Shown: positions 1 to 11,929, numbered from the stretch's first letter. The stretch is 64,000 nt of DNA from Cordia subcordata (GCA_028554755.1 JAPTOF010000004.1:19958001-20022000), one strand, 5' to 3'. Made by a program: numbers and translations. The notes: generated from the sequence alone by a model not told the origin.

Positions 1-550
1 CCAAGCATTGTGAGGTTCAACTTGCTTAGATTGTATTATTGCATGCTCTCTAGCATTGAACAATAAGTTTTTCAAGCTGTTGCCACAACTTCCCTGCCAA
101 ATGTCATATGCAGCATTCTCCTTCTCAGGTGTTGCAAATTTATAATATTGCTGTTTACATTACAAGACAAAAACATTTAGAAATATACATGAAAAATATT
201 ATTAACTAAATTGTAATTAAATATGAACATATAAAGAATATGTATAATTAACATTACCAGAAAACCTTTCCACATAAGTTGTTTATAAGCTTTAGGAACC
301 TTTAGCCATGACACCCAAGGACCCTTAAAGTGGCTTCTAATCATATGCGATGCGCATCTAACCCATTGTCCTCGTCCGTAAGGTTGAATTCTATGATGAA
401 AATAAATTATAAAGTATTACAATTAATTACTTTATTAACTTGTAAGATAACGTGAATTTATGTTTTATGACACATACTAGCCCCACCATGTGAACTCGGC
501 CTAGATGCCGAAGATTTTGACAAAGGTCTTTTCCCTTTACCCCGTAGCAT
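1..550 (-). pseudogene. CACTA second ORF, plant transposase-like, partial
   Basis: Three short reading blocks on the - strand look like exons of the accessory ORF found downstream of TNP2 in plant CACTA elements. The first starts at an ATG at 548-550 and reads MLRGKGKRPLSKSSASRPSS, a basic Ser-rich leader. The second (about 260-410) contains GRGQWVRCASHMIRSHFKG, then a WLKVP-type motif and KQLMWKGF. The third (1 to about 150) reads KENAAYDIWQGSCGNSLKN. AT-rich gaps between them look like introns, but I could not make every splice phase agree, so the gene may be damaged. This W-x-K-V-P / LW-x-x-F pattern is typical of the plant En/Spm-associated transposase-like family. It continues past the left edge. 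Confidence 0.55.
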
Positions 551-954
551 CTAGATATTATTAAACAAGCACATGCAATGCATGCAAATATAAAAGACAA
601 GATTTCAACATAGCATTTAAATACAAGTAAAAATATTGTAACATAATGTGAAAAAGATAAATTGGTGTGAAGGAAAAGTGTATATGGTAAGGAAAATCAA
701 AAAATCACTTCTAAACTTAGCCAATCTTAAAGTTTGGAGTGTAAATCACCAGGTTCTGTATTGAAAGTTCAAATATTTTGTAAATTTTTGTTGATATGAA
801 TGAAATCCTTACTGAGCAAAAAAAAATCTTCTTGATAAATCTTCTTTATAAAAAAATATTTTATAAAATGATTATAAGATAACGTGAAAAGGATGAGATT
901 AAGCATAACAAAGAGTTTGTTATTAATAATTACATATTACAAATGATATCAAAC

Positions 955-1857
955 TTAGTTGATGTCACAATCCCTATCCTCGTCAAAGTCTTCTTGCTCA
1001 GAATCTTCACTAGAGTCACATTCATCATCATAATCATCTTCTTCACCCTCTTCATCTTCTTCATCATCCTCTTCTTCAAGTTCTTCATCTTCATTTATGA
1101 CCCTTTTCTTTTTTGAGAAAGATTGATTTTGGGCCAATAGTGCAGTTGTCTCAACTTCTTCATCCTCTTCTCCTCCACCATAAAGAATATCAGCACTATC
1201 CAAATCAGTGTCAATATCAATGTGAATTGGCTCGGACGCTTCATCTTCTTGATAAACGCCATCAAAAATGTTGTTTTCATTGTCATCCAATCCAAGATAT
1301 GCAGCTGTAGGATACATTCTTTGTGCTCTAGTCTTGCAAACTGCCCACCAATTCTCTCTTCCAATAGGATAAAAAGTGTAATACACTTGTTGGGCTTGAG
1401 ACGCTAATATAAATGGCTCGTAAGCACTAATCCTAGATTGGTGATTTACATCTACAATGCCATATTTGGGGTGAATTACTGTCCCTTTTTTGTAATCGAA
1501 CCATCTACATTTAAATAAAGTAACTAAATTGAAATCAGTATAGTGCAACTGAATGATCTCCTCAATTACACTTTAATAGTCATACTCGCAGTCATCATAG
1601 CAACTCCCTCTTACACATACACTATAGTTTTGTGTTTTCATATCCTTTCCTTTTTCCTCAGTGTGGAACTTGTAACCATTCACAAAATATCCTTGATAGC
1701 TAGTAACAACTCTACTCAGACCAAGGATCAACTCCTTCAACTGTGGACTAATGCTTGTGTTCCTTTCTAATACCTTGGTACGACACCATCGAACCAAATT
1801 CTTTTCACGCAACTTTGCAAGACGATCATCACTAAGAGTATGATTCGTATGACGCAT
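955..1857 (-). pseudogene. CACTA transposase 3' part: DUF4216-like region and acidic tail
   Basis: Two adjacent blocks on the - strand form the region that follows TNP2 in CACTA proteins. 1573-1857 contains VVTSYQGYFVNGYKFHTEE, matching the VTSYQGY-x-x-NGY-x-F signature of the DUF4216 region. 955-1548 continues with TLFKCRWFDYKKGTV and EPFILASQAQQVYY, also family hallmarks. They are separated only by an in-frame TAA at 1573-1575. The last about 70 residues are almost pure Asp/Glu, an acidic tail ending at a TAG-type stop near 955. The function in transposition is not established; in these elements the region is part of the large TNPD-like protein. Confidence 0.75.
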
Positions 1858-1964
1858 TTCATTGTCAAAATCCCTATGTTCATAAAAAGCACAAAAGATA
1901 GTATTATTAACTTAAATATTATTTATGCTTCAAAACAAAGAAACGAACTAAGATTTGAATTTTC

Positions 1965-2286
1965 TCACTCTACATATTGTTGAACTAATTCTTCATTACA
2001 ATTATGAAGAATGTATAACTGGGTAGCGTTGAACTCTTCATCAGTCAAATACCGAGAAATCCCTTGTCCGAGTTGATGCCCTGGGTATGTGAAAATTGAG
2101 AGTCTCCCATTTCTTTCCACTTCTTCACCATCATCATTCCTTGGAACTTGATTTCTCCTTGTAATCACATGAGACTCAAAATACTCAAAACAAAATTGAG
2201 ATGTCTCTTCAATTAAGTATGCCTCCATAATGGATCCTTCCACAAAAGCCTTGTTCCTAACTTTTTTCTTTAAATTCCCCATACAC
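1965..2286 (-). pseudogene. CACTA transposase exon, DUF4218-like
   Basis: This exon continues the TNP2 ORF across a small intron (about 2287-2361, GT at 2361-2360 and AG at 2288-2287 on the - strand). The splice restores R-C-M-G-N-L-K-K-K after the preceding F-E. It contains NKAFVEGSIMEAYLIEE, the conserved VEGSI-x-EAYL-x-EE motif of the domain C-terminal to TNP2, and ends near VQQYVE. The matching splice phase is the main evidence that this was a genuine transcription unit. The next block, starting at about 1857, is probably joined by another intron of roughly 100 bp. Confidence 0.75.
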
Positions 2287-2361
2287 CTATACAAACATTT
2301 CATCTTAATAGATAACCACTTCATTTAATAGGCAATAAAATGTAAGTTGATCGAAAATTAC

Positions 2362-3887
2362 CTCTCAAATACAAACAACCAATGGTATTGTATAGGACCA
2401 CCTACTTTTGCTTCATATGGCAAATGAATTGGTAGATGTTCCATCGAGTCGAAAAATCCTGGCGGGAAGAATTTCTCAAGTTTGCAAAGGATTTCTGCGA
2501 TGTTCGCCTCCATCTTCTCTACATGGTCTATCTTTAAAGATGTTGCACACAAATCATGAAAGAATATACTAAGCTCAGTTATTACTTTCCAAATGGGTTG
2601 TGGCAACAAATCACGAAAAGCAATGGGTAACAACCTTTCCACAAATGCATGACAATCATGTGTTTTTAACCCATGCAATGTCAGATCATTCATATTGACA
2701 CTTTTGGCAATATTTGATGCATAGCCATCTGGAAGCTTTAGATCCCTTACCCAGGTACAAACTGCCTTCTTTTCATTTCGTGACAAGACATATTTTGCTT
2801 TTGGCATTTTTGTTTTGTTTGTCCTTCTATCAAAATACAAATGTAACTTGTCACGGTTACAATATTCTGTCACATCTCTACGAGCTTTTACATTGTCTTT
2901 ACTCTTGCCTTTTACATTCATCACTGTGTTGAACACATTGTTGAAAACATTTTGCTCAATGTGCATCACATCAAGATTATGTCTAATCAAATTATTGTGC
3001 CAATATGGCAACTCCCAAAAAATACAAATCTTGGTCCAATTATGGGACACTCCATAGCCTGGCCACTTTTGATTTCCTAATGCTTTGCCAAAATTGATTT
3101 GCTGAAAACATGATAATCTCGATAACACTTCATCACCTGTCAACCGAGGCGGAGGAGGATCATGTTCAACCCTACCTTTCTTGAAAACATGTGCTAAATC
3201 TCGATATGGATGGTCTGGAGGCAAAAATTGACGGTGACAATCAAAGAATGAAGTCTTACCACCATTTTTCAAGGTAAATGCCTTAGACCACTCCATGCAA
3301 TAAGGACAAGCCAATCTCCCATGAGTCCTCCAACCAGACATCATTCCATATGCTGGAAAATCACCTATTGTCCACATTAGTGTAGCCTTCATTACAAAGT
3401 TCGTACGTGTGGACACATCATACGTGAGGGCCCCATCATCCCACAATGTTTTTAGCTCATCTATTAATGGCCTCAAGTATACACAAAGATTGTTCCCTAG
3501 GCTACGTGGACTGGGTATGAGTAACGTCAAGAACAACACGACATCTTTCATACACATGGTCGGTGGAAGATTATAAGGTGTCACATAAACGGGCCAACAT
3601 GAATATGGGGCAGATCTGTTACCAAATGGATTAAAACCATCTGTACGTAATCCCAACCTTACATTACGAGCTTCATTAGCAAACTCTGGATAACATGAAT
3701 CAAAATGCTTCCATGCTTCTCCATTTGATGGGTGGATCAATTCACCTTCTTCTCTACAAGCATGTTTATGCCAAGTCATGTGTTTAGATGTTTGCTTGGA
3801 CATAAATAACCTTTGAAGTCTAGGCATGATTGGGAGATATCGCAAAATTTTGAAAGGAATGTTCTTTTTCTTCCTTTTAGATATGCC
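2362..3887 (-). pseudogene. TNP2-type CACTA transposase core
   Basis: The long - strand ORF (about 495 codons, 2358-3845, read back to about 3887) carries TNP2 family blocks in order: ILRYLPIMPRLQRLFMS, NVRLGLRTDGFNPFG, YNLPPTMCMKD, TYDVSTRTNF, SGWRTHGRLACPYCM, RHNLDVMHIEQNVFNN, a LHGLKTHDCHAFVERLLP block, and HLPIHLPYEAKVGGP near the end. TNP2 is the transposase-family protein that recognises CACTA ends and moves the element. A TGA stop at about 3887-3889 separates it from the N-terminal part, so it cannot make full-length protein as it stands. Few lesions are visible, suggesting fairly recent decay. Confidence 0.9.
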
Positions 3888-3889
3888 TC

Positions 3890-4608
3890 ATTCTTTGTAA
3901 CGTTTATGCCCACATACTTTACATGAATTAAGGCCAGCATCATCCTTCCAATATAATATGCAATCACTTGGACATGCATCAATCTTGATATATTCAAGCC
4001 CTAATGCCTTCATCATTTTTTTGGCCTCATAAAAGTTGTCTGGCAATGTGTTAAGAGGCAACATGCTTTTCAAGCAACTAATGACACGATCAAAACAACT
4101 CTCACTCATGTTATGCTCAGATTTAATATTCATCAACTGTGAGATTACTGATAATGTACTATGCGTCTTACATCCTTCCCATAATGGTTGGTCTGCATCC
4201 GCCAATAGTTTATAAAACTTTCTTTGCATTAGGATTCGGTTCCTCTGTCTTATTCCTGTCTTCCTGGTCAAATTGATGTCCAGTAGCATCAATTACCATG
4301 TCCACATATGGATTTCTTGATTCTCTTTGAATGGATGAATTACTTTGTACGGGTACATCATCTTCCCCATGTCTTACCCACTTAGTGTAGCCACGTAAGA
4401 ACCCATTATGTAGTAGATGATTTACCACTTCATCTTTACCTAAATAATTCCTTAATTTGCATTTTGTACAAGGACAACTAATATTCCCATTATTAACTGG
4501 CCCATTTTTGTATGCAAAATCAAGGAACTCTTTCACTCCAACAATATATTCATCAGTGATCCAATTATTCCTAACCCGACAATACATCCAATTTCGATCG
4601 ATAGGCAT
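3890..4608 (-). pseudogene. CACTA transposase N-terminal region (transposase-associated domain)
   Basis: From ATG 4608 the ORF begins MPIDRNWMYC and has a cysteine set ISCPCTKCKLRN typical of the N-terminal transposase-associated domain, then VNHLLHNGFLRGYTKWVRHGE. A one-base frameshift near 4215 moves the reading frame: KFYKLLADADQPLWEGCK and EAKKMMKALGLEYIKIDACP continue the family pattern in the next frame, with the cysteine pair CKVCGHKRY just before the TGA that splits it from the TNP2 core. The ATG at 4608 is the natural family start. Frameshift plus stop make this a pseudogene. Confidence 0.85.
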
Positions 4609-4689
4609 TTTGTCCCTAACAAAGTTAAATAACCAAAATAAACTCGTGATTTGTGTGCTACATATGTAAAGAGGCCTACATAAATGGTA

Positions 4690-5017
4690 AAGAGGCCTAT
4701 TTATGTGCCTGTATATTTGTGTGCTTTATTTTCAAATGAGACATTTGCAAAGTAATATTAAACCAGTCCCCTACCTAAATGGTAAAAAGGCCTCCTGGGG
4801 CCAGCTTGGCCGGGCCGATTATTGGGCCAACCAATCCCTTTGACTTGTTGACCATGTGGGTTGTTTAAAAAAGGACTACATTAAGACATAAAGTGTTGAA
4901 TATATAATTAGTTTCTTTTTTAATCTCAAGAGCTAAATGCAATATTTGAACTTAGAAGATGGACGAAATATATATTCCAATGATGAGTAAAATATGTTAA
5001 AACATACATTTTTCTCA

Positions 5018-5056
<39 letters not shown>

Positions 5057-7400
5057 AATATGTACATGGACGATTTTGGAATGAAGTGCCGTACCATATG
5101 TTCATTTGTAGAAAAATAAATTTGTATACATGTGCAGAAACTTAAAGTCACTAATAAATGAACTGAGTAAAAAGAATATTGTTTGCCTTATTTTGGATAT
5201 GATCATTACTGGTTCTATAAAAGATGAATTAAAGCTAGTGTGTTGCATAAATAAGAACAGCCACACCTTGTTAGGATTTCACATGCATTTGAAATGAGAA
5301 ACAACATTATGAAAAAAGAGGTCCATTGTGTCCAACGATTTATATATATATTTTTTGGTTTAAAAAATTTAGATTTGATGAACACAGAAAACTTATATTC
5401 TTTCAATTATATTTATTTTGCCTTCACCTTTGACTGTACTTTTACTTGATCTTTTATCCCATACTCTTCATGATCAATTATAATGGGAATTTTATATTTG
5501 GCAATTTTTAGACATAGAACAATTTCCTTTACTTAAACCCTGCCAACTTCAATCATTTGTCAAGAGAAAACACTTTGCTTTTTCAGTTAAACTAGTGATA
5601 CTATGGGTGTAATGTATATTTTACACTAGCAATAATTGACCCATGCAATGCACGAAATTTGTTATAAGTTTGATATTATAGATTTATGTCAGTAACTTAT
5701 TGTGCTAATCAGTATTGAAAGATCTCAATTTGATTAATAGTTTGAAAATAATTTATATTATATATATTGAAAGCAACAGTGATTATTTTCTTTATGATAT
5801 GAATGTATTTGTTGAGAAAAGGTATGTAAAATTTTGTAATTATTTTCTTTATTTTCTACAAATTATCCAAATAAAACTAATTCAAAGTAATAAAAATTAA
5901 AATATGTTGATATATTATGTATTAGTACTATCTTGATGCATAATAAAAAAAATAATATGTTCCATGCTCAATTTAAACATGCTAAAAATAAAGTAATATT
6001 TTAAAGATATCATCTTTAATGACATTAGAGCTTGTTTGGCATAGATAAATTTATGAACTAAAAAAATCTAAAATATTAAAAATAGATAAATAAATAAATC
6101 ACAAAGAGTACTTTAAACAACAAATTTTGACCAAACAAATTATCAACTATTTTTTTACCTAATTGTATCTTTTTATTAAATAGTAAAACAAATTTGTTAA
6201 CTGCAATAACAATTGCAATAGCAACAGAAAATTTCAATAGTAATACCAAATGGGCCGATAGACAACCTAGGAGCATAAGCCATACTAGCATACAACTAAC
6301 AATTGAGACAAAGTGAAATAGACAAAATGCCATAACCATATCTTCAAGGTCAATTGATTCTATTAAGACAAAGAGTTCATTAATAATGTGTAATTATTTT
6401 AGTCTAAATATTTGTAAAATGCATATTTTACCATTTAATCTCAACCCGCAACTGTGAGTGTTTATTAAACAATAAACCCCATCCTTACATTTTTTTTCCT
6501 TTTTAAATTCTTGCATTCCTAGCAACATTACAATCTTTTTCAAACAATTTTTTTCACATAAGTTGTCAAATAAAATAAGTGTATTAAAATAAGACCCAAA
6601 CAAACATAGCACAAGTTCAATATGTAACTAATTTCTTATTTTACAATCATTTTCATCAAATTTAGAACTTGTAAACACATTGAACAACTTACTTTGAATT
6701 CCAAGCCCAAAGCTTTTTATTCTGCAAATATAATCCCGGATGTTTAAATTGAATCCCAACCTCAAACGTTTCCTAAGTTGTAGCTCGAACCTGAAAATAC
6801 GTGAACTACTATAATCACAAAATTTGTCTGTTGAGATGCTATTTCAAGAGGTTAACAGAACAATATATAAGAAAAAATAAGCCATGTATAGAAGTATGAT
6901 GTAGAAGTGTTATACTAAGTAACAATGATTTTTATGCATACTACTAGAAGTTTGCTGAGATACTCTACGTTGCTTGAGAATAATATTATCACTCTATCAC
7001 TATTAAAATTGACAAAAAAAGTCAAAAAGCCCCTAATGCTTCTCTATGCCAAATTGTTAATAGAATGACAATAGAAAAAAAAAAGAAAAAAGATAGATTT
7101 TCCATAATGTAAAAGATTCCTTTAGAGATTATGATAAGCATTTTAATGTTCCTCCTAATATTCTACAAGCTTGGAGTGAACATTTTCTTAAAATTGAAGT
7201 TAAAATATAGTTGATGGAAGTTTTGCATGTGTAATATAAAATGCTACATATTGGATTATCTTTTGAAAATGTTGGTTATATTTATTTATAATGGAATTAA
7301 TTAGGATTTTAATTTGTAATCATGAGATTAATTAAGGTTTCACATTATAAACACAAGGAAATTAGTCTTATTTAGATGTGAAAAGCCCATGTAATATATT
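4690..7400. other. Non-coding AT-rich stretch inside the CACTA element
   Basis: No convincing ORF. A short GC-rich patch at about 4795-4860 upstream of the transposase ATG may be leader or promoter sequence. At 5640-5660 a phrase CCATGCAATGCACGA resembles a dispersed palindromic motif also seen at about 56306. By position this region is the long 5' leader or first intron of the transposase unit, or later insertions in it. Confidence 0.5.
5018..5055. repeat. (ATT)n microsatellite
   Basis: About a dozen uninterrupted ATT units. Confidence 0.95.
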
Positions 7401-7904
7401 TATATTTTATATATATATAAGAAGGTTGAGGAAGAAAGAAAAACTTGTTCCTGAGCATAATTATACATGTCTTCACCACTTTGCCAGGGGGTTCAACAAC
7501 CACCAAAATTCTTTTGCTTGCACATCAAACGATATAAATGAAACAATGAATTCATAATTATAGTTCGTTTGTGGCTTTGCTTTCCTTTTGTGGTCTTGGT
7601 AGAAAAAAGCCACACTTTCAAAGAAGAAACTAAAAGCCAAGAAGATCAGGGAAAGCAAACGTTAGCTACATTTTCAAATTAGCTGCATCAAATGACACAC
7701 CATGCAAGTTTGTGACGCTAATGAGACTGCATTAATGGCTTCTTCTTGACCAACAAAATAAAGGTATAGAAAACCTATTTTTCATTTCCTTTTTGTCTTG
7801 GCCACCCACTTTTCACTGCAACCGTTTTTACATACCCTCCAGCTGGGTGGTTTTCTCTGCAAAAAAAATTAGCAAAAAAAAAAAGGAAAAAAAAAGGCTC
7901 TGTT

Positions 7905-8283
7905 ATGGACCAAACAAGAAGGGTACTAACAATGACAGGAAGAGTTGTAAATGAAGTGGTTAGCTTCATCATCTTCACTGTTCTAGACATTCTTGATTTT
8001 GTCCTCTGCTACATTTTCAAAGCTGCAGATTTCCTAGTAGAAGAAGAATGGAAACCATGTTGTTTCTCTTTGGCAAAAGAAGCAATCACAAGCAGTGGTA
8101 AGATCTTGGTTTCTGAGCAAGGAGGGTCTAAAATTGTTCGCCTAAGCTCTAGTAATTTGCAGCTTCAAGAGATCTCAGACACCTTATACACTAAACCTTC
8201 GCTAGTGTCCAAGGTTTCAAAATCCACCGTTACAAAGCTCAAGCGACTCAAACTAGAGACCACCATGATCAAATCTTGTGGTA
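7905..8283 (+). pseudogene. BODYGUARD-like alpha/beta hydrolase, 5' fragment
   Basis: The ORF from ATG 7905 (or the ATG at 7932) has a hydrophobic segment VSFIIFTVLDILDFVLCYI followed by KAADFLVEEEWKPC and LQLQEISDTLYTKPSLV. This order is the N-terminal signature of plant BODYGUARD-type hydrolases, which act at the cell periphery in cuticle formation. Only about 125 codons match. A good splice donor (G/GTAAGG) occurs at 8280/8281, and none of the later hydrolase exons (lid, catalytic Ser/Asp/His) are present. Upstream sequence from about 7400 looks like a normal plant 5' flank with pyrimidine-rich and poly-A tracts. It lies inside the CACTA element and antisense to its transposase, which suggests a captured gene fragment. 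The alternative is a host gene truncated by the element. Confidence 0.7.
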
Positions 8284-8393
8284 AGGTCAAAATCCAGCAT
8301 CATTTCAAACAACAACGATGTAACAAAATCCAACAAGTTGCTAAGAAAAAATTCGACAAATCGAACGCACAGTGTGGAGAGAGAGAGAGAGAT

Positions 8394-8530
8394 ACCTGGG
8401 GAAAGCGTAGAAGTGGAGATTTTGGAGGGGATGCGATGGTAGATCTAGGGATTTTTGGGGGTAGGGGATGAGTGAGATTGATGATGGAGGAAGAGATTTT
8501 TGGGCATTTTGGGGGTGTATGACTTATATA
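8394..8530 (-). promoter_or_regulatory. Probable CACTA promoter and GC-rich first exon
   Basis: On the - strand a TATA box (CTATATAAG, about 8518-8527) is followed by a C-rich leader that stands out from the AT-rich surroundings and ends with a strong donor CCCCAG/GTATCTC (exon end at 8396). It points toward the transposase and lies about 0.6 kb inside the subterminal repeats. The En/Spm paradigm has the promoter at this end and a GC-rich leader next to it. Function is inferred from position and motifs. Confidence 0.5.
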
Positions 8531-9159
8531 GTTAAATATTTTTTTTATTATAATATTAACCAAAATGTTCTTTTAATTATAATTTTAGTAAATTATATAC
8601 TTAATATATTTAAATAACTTACTTATTATTAATATTATCTAATAGGTAGTTTAGGTTAGATATATAGTTTGGAACTATAAAGTTGAAGTTTAAGAAATTA
8701 AATTAACAAAATATACTTAATTAGAATTGTAGTATAATTATTTTAATTAAGATAGTAAAAAGTAAATTAGCATAGTTTGTAAAATAATTAATAGTTGTTA
8801 TTATAATTTTAATTAATTCATTTTAACAATAAAAATACAATAATTATAATATTATAATAATGTAGTTAAAACAATCTGATACTATACACTACCATGATAG
8901 TATATAAATTACATAATATACAAATATATTATTATTAATATAGTAATACACAAATACTATAACTAATGCAATTATATTATATTAAAATGTCATAATTAAA
9001 GTTAATTCAACTAATAATAGTTAAGTTAGATGTTGAAAAGTTAATTTAGTTAATAAGATTGTGAATACAATTAAAAGTAAAAAAGTTTATAGTATAATTA
9101 AGACCAATATAGTATAAATAAAACTTATCAATATAGTTAGCAATATAATTAAATACATT

Positions 9160-9581
9160 GATTTAGTCGATAAATTAGCGATTGATACAATTTTGGTCGC
9201 TAAATTTACCGACCGTTCATATTCGGTCGATAAATAAATCTTAGCGATCGATTCTAAATCAGTCGCTAATTCAGCGACAGATATTTAATCGGTCGCTAAA
9301 TTAGCGACCGAAATAAAATGGTCGCTAAATTTACCGACCGATATTTAATCGGTCGCTAAATTAGCGACCGAAATAAAATAGTCGCTAAATTTACTGACCC
9401 ATATTTAATCAGTCGGTAAATTTAGCGACCGATATTAAATCGGTCGCTAAAAAAGGTCAAAAATTATATTTAGCGACCAAAAGTTTTTTTGTCGCTAAAT
9501 CTATAGCTGAATCTACAAATTAGCGACCGATATCTAGCGGTCGCTAATTTTCCGTCGCTAAAAGCCAGTTTTCTTGTAGTG
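9160..9581 (-). repeat. CACTA terminus and subterminal repeat array
   Basis: More than a dozen copies of TTAGCGACCGA-like words occur in both orientations (for example CGGTCGCTAAATTAGCGACC units spaced about 60 bp apart), ending in TTTTCTTGTAGTG at 9569-9581. Arrays like this are the transposase-binding region of CACTA ends. The base triplet outside is ATT; its partner target-site copy would be beyond the left edge. Confidence 0.88.
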
Positions 9582-9802
9582 ATTGTACCCGACTCAAAAA
9601 GTAAATTTTGAATTTCACTAACTGATAAATTCAAAATCATTTTATTTACAAAAATAAATTCCCTGATTTATAAAGGAAATTTATAACCAAGATTAACATA
9701 GCAATATAATTTAAGCTCACATGCTCGTAATATGAAAATATGTATAAATTATGAAGGTATCCCCTATTTTATTTAGTTTTGTTTTCTAATCTTAACATTG
9801 TT

Positions 9803-10027
9803 TTTTTTTTTTTTTGTGACGAGAGAAATCCAGCTGGTGGCGGCTGACGACTGGTACACTTAGTGGAGCCTGACCACCAACTGGAAAACCCCGGGTATAC
9901 AACACAACTCTTATACTGTGCACTAGGTATGTCGAGGGCACTCAACCCAGAACAATGGAACTGAATTCAAACCCAAGTTATGAGTCGTGCCCATCTCTAA
10001 TTCTTACCATTGAAGCATCCTTGGGGA
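9803..10027 (-). mobile_element. tRNA-derived SINE with poly(A) tail
   Basis: Read on the - strand the unit starts at about 10027 with CCCCAAGGATGC. It has a tRNA A-box-like GCTTCAATGGTAAG, then a B-box-like GGGTTTGAATTCAG about 45 bp further on, and ends in a run of A (poly-T at 9801-9815 on +). Flanking it are near-perfect 17-bp direct repeats: CTAATCTTAACATTGTT at 9786-9802 and CTAATCGTAACATTGTT at 10028-10044, one mismatch. The bipartite pol III promoter, A-tail and long target-site duplication together define a SINE of about 225 bp. Confidence 0.85.
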
Positions 10028-10044
10028 CTAATCGTAACATTGTT

Positions 10045-11929
10045 AAAAACAAAACGCATACTATGTAAGTGATTAAGATACATATAATTACTATATTTTA
10101 TACTTAGATGATTTATGATTTAATTATAAGTATCGTAAGCTGAAACGGTAAACTTATGAGATTTAAAGGTGAGATTATGTTCATTTATTTAACATATGTT
10201 AAGTAATGTATTAACAACTGCAAACATAAAACATATTGTACACAATTGATTTTATTCTCTGAGAGATTGACCAATTTAATTCTTTAACTAAATAAATCTA
10301 ATTGTAGTTTGTTCAACTTAATTTATAGTCAAAATATTTTGTTAGTATAGAAATAGATATAACATTTAATGGGCATCAATTTTAAAGTAAAAGAAGTAAT
10401 ATAATCTTAATAAAAAATGTAAATAGAAAAGTAAATATTGTTTCAACAAAATAGTAATAGCGCTACTTAAGAAGCTGCTAATTGAATCTAAATTTTTATT
10501 AATTAATTAATACCAAACAGAATCAATATAGTATTATTAATTATAGAACGTAATTATATCATATTAATATTAAAGCTCGAATATCACACAAGTCAGTTAC
10601 TAATATGTAGATATAGATCCCCGTGAACTCAGCGCTTCATTATATTAAGCGTTTTCATTTTGCCGCACTCAGTGATCGCAGCTAGCCATCTCCAAGTAAC
10701 TTACCAAACAAGATTTGAATTTCATAATTAATTTCAACGTTGATAACTTCTAACCATTAACTGATCCCACTCATTCCAATGCCTATACAATAATAATTAA
10801 ATTAATTGTCAACTTGGATTTCAGTTGCTGCTTATGCACGGTAACTTAGGATACTAGGGTGGCTCTATGTGTATTAATTTCTAATCCTACTATTAAAGCA
10901 ACGAGAAGCTAAGAAGGTTTTTGCAAAGATCAATAAGAATGCCGTTAACAGGAGAAAATTTTCAAGTTGATAATAAAGTTGTTTTAGTTTTAGAAGTTCT
11001 AATTTGTTTAAAGGTCCTGAAAGTACACAATATATAAGTTGCCAATAAAGTCATAAATTTGCTATATTTCTTTACAGAGCGTCCTTTATGATGAACAAAA
11101 GTGTCGCAATAATAATTGGAGTCAATTTGTAGAATTGTTGTAATACGAATATCAGTTGTCGACCAATAATGTAAATACAAATTGCCACATTATAATACCA
11201 AAAATATTTCATCATTATAATTTTGTTTATTACATAATATTCAATTTTCCTTAAAACATAACGTGGTATAAATTAATTCCCGTGTAGGTAGAGGGGGGAG
11301 ATTAATAATTAAGATGCAAATGCAACTTATGATTATAACTCATCACCACCACCAAAGCGTCATCCCTTATTTCTCGAGGTTTTAAGTGATCATCATTTCT
11401 CTGCAGTTTAAGCTGCACTCTTACTGCTTCTTCAATTCCCGAAGCCTAGCCCTGAGTCTACACCTTACAACCCAACCGGCTGTCTTTTACTCCAACTCCC
11501 AAATATGCCCCTCCCTCACGTCCCCTGGCGTACCCTTCATCTAGTCATTGTCTTTCTTTCCCGAGACATCGAGGTTATAGGGGCAATTACGTCTTTTCGT
11601 GCATGCAGTCTCCACTCATACGACGACGAAACCAGCCTCACTCAGCCGCTACCCGCCATGTTTTCAGAGATATTCAGCACCAAAAACAATACGCATGTTA
11701 AGCTCCTCTCCCCCTTTTGTTTTGACTCTCTCTCTCCACAATGTATTATGCTAACGCGTTTATCTATGTGATCACTTCCGCGATTTTGTCTTTTTCCTTT
11801 TCTTTTTTTTTTCTTTTTTTTTTTTTTTGTTGAATTCAGGTTGGCAAATTTGTCTATCCCTAAAACAAGTGCACAACAAAAGCCATGCAACATATGAAGT
11901 TGTGAACCCACCCATACCTCTCTTTCTTT
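10045..11929 (+). other. Upstream region of the WOX2 gene
   Basis: No credible coding sequence; short ORFs here lack family features. The first half is very AT-rich; from about 11340 it becomes pyrimidine-rich (TCTCT and CTCCC tracts), as is common in plant promoters and leaders, with a poly-T run at 11805-11830. A TATAAAAA at 11930-11937 lies only about 35 bp before the WOX2 ATG. If used it would leave a very short leader, so the true start may be further up. Confidence 0.4.

Larger units (their letters stand above)
1..9581 (-). mobile_element. CACTA (En/Spm) DNA transposon, left part outside window
   Basis: The right terminus is seen directly: read on the - strand from 9581 it begins CACTACAAGAAAACTGGC, the classic CACTA end, followed by about 420 bp of subterminal repeats. 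Reading leftward come a TATA box and GC-rich leader (8394-8530), a long non-coding stretch holding a host-gene fragment on the other strand, a TNP2-type transposase (955-4608) and part of a second ORF (1-550). No plus-oriented CACTA terminus with matching subterminal repeats was found to the left, so the other end should lie beyond base 1, making the element longer than 9.6 kb. Alternative: the 9581 terminus belongs to a smaller element nested beside the transposase unit. The shared orientation and the promoter position favour one element. Confidence 0.72.

Noticed and set aside
6026..6256. Possible MITE (GCTTGTTTGGCAT ... TACCAAATGGGCC)
   Set aside because: The ends match at about 9 of 13 bases and no clear target duplication was found.
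8300..8563. 87-codon - strand ORF rich in Pro and Ser
   Set aside because: Explained better as C-rich leader with a splice donor; no conserved motif.
11505..11771. 88-codon + strand ORF before WOX2
   Set aside because: No family pattern; lies in a pyrimidine-rich promoter or leader region; probably chance.
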